From: Shimia gijangensis
GTDB taxonomy: Bacteria; Pseudomonadota; Alphaproteobacteria; Rhodobacterales; Rhodobacteraceae
NCBI RefSeq assembly: GCF_900142085.1
Contig: NZ_FQZQ01000025.1
Location: 1 to 57,730, forward strand
Reading direction: 5' to 3'
DNA: 57,730 nucleotides
Of this stretch, positions 54,327-57,730 are shown piece after piece. The notes below the pieces were generated by a model. The model was not told where the DNA came from. It made no database searches and saw only the letters and a list, made by a program, of their open reading frames with translations. Position 1 is the first letter of the stretch. Every line of letters starts with the position of its first letter. A program made the position numbers and the translations under genes.

Positions 54327-55940
54327 ATGTGGAATTCCCTTCAAGACTCTCGAAAGAAAACCGAAGAACGCAAAATCGCTGCCTTATTTGAGGATGCCAA
54401 TCGCGCAACAGATTTTTCGATTCAGACGGATGGGCTTTTGCTGGATTACTCCAAGACCAATCTGGACACAGATCAACGTGCGGCGCTGATCGCGCTGACC
54501 AAGGACGTTGGACCCCGCCGGGACGCGATGTTTCGGGGAGAAAAGATCAACGAAACGGAAGGGCGCGCTGTTTTGCACACAGCTTTGCGTCAGCTCGAAG
54601 GTTCAACCACGGACGCAACCTTGGTTGTGGATGGAACCGATATTCTGGCCGAGGTCCGCGAAGTTTATGACAGGATGCGTGTCTTTGCGCACCATATCAG
54701 ATCTGGTGCGTGGCAAGGCGAGGGGGGGCGCGTAACGGATGTGGTCAATATCGGCATCGGTGGGTCGGATCTTGGTCCGGCAATGGCCGTGTTGGCGCTT
54801 GCGCCCTACGCCGATGGTCCCAAATGCCATTTTGTATCAAATGTGGACGGCGCAGACCTGCAGGACACTTTGCAGGGGCTGAACCCGAAAACCACGTTGA
54901 TTGTTGTTGCGTCCAAGACCTTTACGACCCAGGAAACTATGATGAATGCGCACACGGCGCTGCAGTGGATGCAAGGCGAATGCATCGATCCAATGCGTCA
55001 GTTCGTGGCAATTTCCTCAGCTTTGGATCAGACCAAAGTCTTTGGAATTGCAGATGAAAACGTCTTTGGATTTGGCAATTGGATTGGCGGGCGTTATTCT
55101 GTTTGGGGGCCGATTGGCTTGTCGCTGATGCTGGCGATTGGACCCGGGGGGTTTGCAGACTTCCTCAAAGGTGGTCTGGCGATGGATCAGCATTTTTCAA
55201 GCGCGCCACCCGAACAAAACATGCCGGTCCTGTTGGCCTTGGTTGGACTGTGGCATCACAAATTCTGTGGTTATGCGACCCGTGCCGTGATCCCCTACGA
55301 GCATCGTTTGCGTCGGCTTCCTGCCTATTTGCAGCAGCTTGAAATGGAATCCAACGGTAAAGGAGTGGGGCTGGACGGGAAGTCATTGCTTCATGGCGGT
55401 GGTCCTGTGGTCTGGGGAGAGCCTGGAACCAACGGGCAGCACGCATTTTTCCAACTTCTGCATCAGGGCTGTGACGTGGTGCCGGTCGAGTTCTTGATAG
55501 GCGCCAAAGGACATGAAGTTGATCTAACGCATCACCACGAGGCACTGGTCGCGAATTGTCTGGCGCAATCCGAAGCTCTGTTGCGGGGGAGAACATTAGG
55601 GAAAGCTCGCAACATGTTGAAAGATAATGTTTCTGATGGCGATGTGAACCGCCTTGCATCTCATAGAGTTTTCTCTGGAAATCGACCGTCGATCACGCTG
55701 GCTTATCCAAAACTTTCCCCATTTGTTTTGGGACAGATCATAGCGCTTTACGAGCATCGCGTTTTTGTTGAGGGTGTCGTACTTGGGTTGAATTCATTTG
55801 ACCAATGGGGAGTCGAGCTGGGAAAAGAACTGGCCAGTGAGTTCATTCCGGCCGTTGCAGGCAAAAGTTCACCGGAAAACACCACGGCCTCGACCCAATC
55901 TTTGCTCGATTACGTACACGGGCACCGCAACGGGCGTTGA
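54327..55940 (+). CDS. pgi: Glucose-6-phosphate isomerase
   Basis: A 537-residue isomerase between glucose 6-phosphate and fructose 6-phosphate. VVNIGIGGSDLGPAMAV, VVASKTFTTQETM, the FGFGNWIGGRYSVWGPIGL signature and the C-terminal GVVLGLNSFDQWGVELGKELA are all present, including the catalytic lysine and histidine regions. It is the last gene of the zwf-pgl-pgi operon. No clear terminator follows; the phage-like region begins soon after. Confidence 0.97.
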   Translation: MWNSLQDSRKKTEERKIAALFEDANRATDFSIQTDGLLLDYSKTNLDTDQRAALIALTKDVGPRRDAMFRGEKINETEGRAVLHTALRQLEGSTTDATLVVDGTDILAEVREVYDRMRVFAHHIRSGAWQGEGGRVTDVVNIGIGGSDLGPAMAVLALAPYADGPKCHFVSNVDGADLQDTLQGLNPKTTLIVVASKTFTTQETMMNAHTALQWMQGECIDPMRQFVAISSALDQTKVFGIADENVFGFGNWIGGRYSVWGPIGLSLMLAIGPGGFADFLKGGLAMDQHFSSAPPEQNMPVLLALVGLWHHKFCGYATRAVIPYEHRLRRLPAYLQQLEMESNGKGVGLDGKSLLHGGGPVVWGEPGTNGQHAFFQLLHQGCDVVPVEFLIGAKGHEVDLTHHHEALVANCLAQSEALLRGRTLGKARNMLKDNVSDGDVNRLASHRVFSGNRPSITLAYPKLSPFVLGQIIALYEHRVFVEGVVLGLNSFDQWGVELGKELASEFIPAVAGKSSPENTTASTQSLLDYVHGHRNGR

Positions 55941-56244
55941 AGTCTGGTGTTGGGATATCGGCAAATTGAAGAAATTGGAGCGGGTAACGGGAGACTGTTC
56001 AATTTCCGTAAGTCCTTGTTCTTCAAGACCTAGCGTCCATGACTGAAAGTATAACAGGTACAACTAGGGATACTAGGATGACCTGTGGTCAACTAACCCC
56101 TTTGTTTCAGATCCAACCCTTTGACTCTATGACGAAAAATGAGTGGGGTTTAAGGGTGGGAGAGGAAACAATTTTGTGGGCTGCCTCAACTCTCCCTTGG
56201 CCCGAGCGCACTGGTGAGTTCCCTCACGCCAGCCGAACAAACGC
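55941..56244. other. Noncoding stretch after pgi, boundary of the phage-like region
   Basis: About 300 bases with no convincing gene. It contains TAACCCC (56094-56100) and GGGGTTTA (56145-56152), which could pair over a long loop, and the near-repeat ACTAGGGATACTAGGATGACC. No tRNA, integrase or clear attachment site is seen. It separates the chromosomal operon from the oppositely oriented short ORFs. Confidence 0.4.
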
Positions 56245-56436
56245 TCAGTGTTGTTCTGCGGTTTTCGTTCTACGTTCTTCCTCAGGCAACCAAGGGCCTT
56301 GCCTTCGGTGCTGCTCAAGGACTTCGCTGGTGTGAACATCCAGCCATTCCCGATACATCCCTGCTTCCCAGTTCTGATCAAACCGGTTGGTCAGGGCTTG
56401 CTTCTCACCATCAGACAGGCTGCTTGGCCATGTCAT
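56245..56436 (-). CDS. Hypothetical small protein, 63 residues (phage-like cluster)
   Basis: The frame reads MTWPSSLSDGEKQALTNRFD and so on, a charged helical protein ending in PEEERRTKTAEQH. It starts 5 bases after the stop of the previous minus-strand ORF, as in compact phage operons, but no good ribosome site is visible. I do not recognise it. Confidence 0.45.
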   Translation of the reverse strand: MTWPSSLSDGEKQALTNRFDQNWEAGMYREWLDVHTSEVLEQHRRQGPWLPEEERRTKTAEQH

Positions 56437-56441
56437 CCCGT

Positions 56442-56633
56442 TTAGATGTAAAGAGCCTTTGTCTTGTCGTCCCTGAAGATACGAGGGTCGCCAGATTCCT
56501 TGGGGTGGATGATCCCAACGATCAAAACTTCATCTTGCATCTTCTTGGATTTGAAACGCTCTGGGACCTGATCATAAAACTCTTGGTTGTCGTTGAGAAT
56601 GATTTCAGCGTTTTGGGGGAGGTCGTGACCCAT
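56442..56633 (-). CDS. Hypothetical small protein, 63 residues (phage-like cluster)
   Basis: The frame reads MGHDLPQNAEIILNDNQEFY with VPERFKSKKMQDEVLIVGII later; it is soluble and highly charged. AAAGGAAATCA lies directly before the ATG, a good ribosome site. A longer plus-strand frame overlaps it but lacks coding character. I do not recognise it. Confidence 0.55.
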   Translation of the reverse strand: MGHDLPQNAEIILNDNQEFYDQVPERFKSKKMQDEVLIVGIIHPKESGDPRIFRDDKTKALYI

Positions 56634-56758
56634 TGATTTCCTTTTGATATTGCTTTGAGAAAAACTCGTGGAGTGCCTTCAGTCGGTAGAAAGACAAAGA
56701 GGCCGAGCAAATGCCCGCCCCCCTTTGCGTTGTGTTAGAGTTTTGGATTGTGGCCTCT

Positions 56759-56827
56759 TCATCGAATGAGGATTTCGACACCCGACAAGTACAGGCCGAT
56801 GAGGATCAGGAGGGTCACTAGGTCCAT
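56759..56827 (-). CDS. 22-residue single-pass membrane micro-protein
   Basis: ATG at 56827 shares one base with the TGA stop of the preceding ORF (TGATG). The product begins MDLVTLLILIGLYLSGVEI and ends ILIR before a TGA: one hydrophobic helix with acidic N-side and a basic last residue. Stop-start coupling and hydrophobicity argue for a real gene, possibly a phage lysis or membrane-disturbing peptide; the function is inference only. Confidence 0.5.
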   Translation of the reverse strand: MDLVTLLILIGLYLSGVEILIR

Positions 56828-57033
56828 CAGGAGTATTCCCCTGAGGCCAAGATATCCTTGTTGGCTTCGATGATTGCAGCAGCTTCAGGAGAAGGCTTCA
56901 AACCATAGGTGCCTATTGTGTCCAGATAGCGAAGACAGTGAGCGCGAATGTCCATCTCGGACTGCGGAATTGAGACAGAGCGAAGCAAACTCTCGAATGC
57001 TTCCCTCCGCAGAGTCTCAAGTGCCGAACTCAT
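56827..57033 (-). CDS. Hypothetical small protein, 68 residues (phage-like cluster)
   Basis: The protein begins MSSALETLRREAFESLLRSV and is mostly helical, with LRYLDTIGTYGLKPSPEAAAI later. Its ATG shares a base with the upstream stop (TAATG) and its stop shares a base with the next start (TGATG), so three ORFs are chained. No known domain is recognised. Confidence 0.6.
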   Translation of the reverse strand: MSSALETLRREAFESLLRSVSIPQSEMDIRAHCLRYLDTIGTYGLKPSPEAAAIIEANKDILASGEYS

Positions 57034-57578
57034 TACTCACCAGTGTACTTCGCATATAGACGGTCAAAGTGATCGACCACTTCAGCACCACTCAGGTGAC
57101 CCAGAGCAGCGCCAGCCATCAACCCTCGGACCAACTTTGCGTCAGCCGAAGTTCCGGTGTCGTGGACTTCTCGCAGGAACTCCATGCGCTCCATCCCGAG
57201 GTCGTCGCCAACTTCCAGCGCGTTGTAGACGTTCTGGTTGCCAGCATCAGTGATCTGGGCGAATTGCTCTCGCATGATACCTTCGCCAATCCCGTGGTTA
57301 CTCAGAGCCTTCTCAAGGGATGCTTCGGTGAGTTCACCGTTCTCGACAAAATCAGCAGCGAAGTCGTTCAGGGTTTCGAGGCCCTTGCCTTCGGTCTGCA
57401 TGTTCCAGCTTTCGACAATTAGGTCAGTGCCATCCAGAGCTTCTTTGGTGTCGTTTTGAACGGCATTATCCACCATATCTTCTGGCGACATTTGCTGTTG
57501 CTGTTGGGGTACCACTTGTTCACTCGGGTTTTGCCCGAGCAGACCCATAGACTTGGCAGTAGCAACATCCATCTGCAT
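57033..57578 (-). CDS. Phage-like protein, possible scaffold or assembly protein
   Basis: A 181-residue acidic, helical protein with a Gln run (QQQQQ near residue 27). The middle, FVENGELTEASLEKALSNHG, recalls the helical pattern of T7-type scaffolding proteins, a weak resemblance. The frame stays open for 45 more codons upstream (to a TAA at 57711-57713) and its translation there, e.g. LLVYAALGSKNSDDGHPVEVG, looks protein-like, but it has no ATG, GTG or TTG start, so the gene may be truncated or frameshifted there. The first ATG is at 57578. Confidence 0.5.
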   Translation of the reverse strand: MQMDVATAKSMGLLGQNPSEQVVPQQQQQMSPEDMVDNAVQNDTKEALDGTDLIVESWNMQTEGKGLETLNDFAADFVENGELTEASLEKALSNHGIGEGIMREQFAQITDAGNQNVYNALEVGDDLGMERMEFLREVHDTGTSADAKLVRGLMAGAALGHLSGAEVVDHFDRLYAKYTGE

Positions 57579-57730
57579 ACCTGAGATGGTGACGATATCG
57601 GTGTCGTGATAACTGGCATTGCCAACTTCGACAGGGTGTCCGTCGTCAGAGTTTTTGGAACCAAGAGCGGCGTAAACTAAGAGAGTGTTCGGCTCATCTG
57701 GTTGGTTTGATTATGCGGCACGTTGACTGT

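Noticed and set aside
55970..56040. Possible tRNA-like fold
   Set aside because: A GTTCAATTTCC stretch resembles a T-arm, but no acceptor stem or anticodon arm can be paired.
56254..56280. GTTC repeats resembling an SOS box
   Set aside because: The spacings are 3 or 10 bases rather than 7, and they lie inside a probable ORF.
56214..56636. 140-codon plus-strand frame in the phage-like region
   Set aside because: It overlaps minus-strand ORFs, one of them with a good ribosome site, and its translation has mixed character; coding on this strand cannot be fully excluded.

Overview
The window reads as a chromosome segment of a marine Rhodobacteraceae (Roseobacter-group) bacterium. Supporting signs are an alphaproteobacterial HemB without the zinc-cysteine site, the F1-ATPase inhibitor zeta subunit (DUF1476), an RNase E whose S1 domain is split by a long charged insert, a discrete corrinoid protein with DUF1638 and a Zn-type homocysteine methyltransferase in place of one-piece MetH, and a GTTC-N7-GTTC SOS box. 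Gene density is high and many starts and stops overlap as ATGA or TGATG. I see no rRNA, tRNA or CRISPR array. All calls come from reading the sequence and from family knowledge; no database was searched.

Layout. 1-1.1 kb: the right end of an IS3-type element abuts a decayed IS21-type istA. 1.1-6.3 kb: penicillin-acylase-like hydrolase, beta-hydroxyacid dehydrogenase, SYLF lipoprotein, hemB. 6.4-12.4 kb: membrane protein, mfd, and a DUF2092 protein paired with an Arg/Pro-repeat peptidoglycan-binding protein. 12.4-16.9 kb: a tightly coupled minus-strand operon (AMP-forming ligase, DsbA-like protein, K+ channel, MFS pump) divergent from an XRE-cupin regulator. 16.9-23.5 kb: TPR sulfotransferase, then parts of a split methionine synthase (DUF1638, corrinoid protein, Bmt) around an SOS-box-preceded radical SAM gene, then the zeta subunit. 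23.6-28.5 kb: purC-purS-purQ and a DctB/DctD-type two-component pair. 28.6-36.7 kb: outer-membrane-like protein, rne with a long structured leader, TusA-like protein, CcdA, and a hydrolase-P450 pair. 36.8-44.4 kb: peptide-binding protein, a candidate small RNA, bdhA with a patatin, DUF502 protein, psuG-psuK with a ThiE-like gene, and a frameshifted tfoX. 44.5-51 kb: trmJ, ctaA, M32 carboxypeptidase, a small membrane protein, gyrA. 51-56 kb: a radical SAM gene of unknown role divergent from zwf-pgl-pgi, with a LacI-type palindrome between them. 56-57.7 kb: very short, coupled minus-strand ORFs that look phage-derived.

How the genes connect. Most are housekeeping: heme (hemB, ctaA), purines, Entner-Doudoroff/pentose phosphate entry, pseudouridine salvage, repair-coupled transcription and RNA decay. 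The points most worth following are the SOS box in front of a splB-like radical SAM gene, a roughly 76-nt candidate small RNA with its own promoter and terminator, a DctD-type regulator lacking the GAFTGA loop, the methionine-synthase subunit cluster, the A8 frameshift in tfoX, paired RS repeats in RNase E, and the phage-like tail with a 22-residue membrane micro-ORF.
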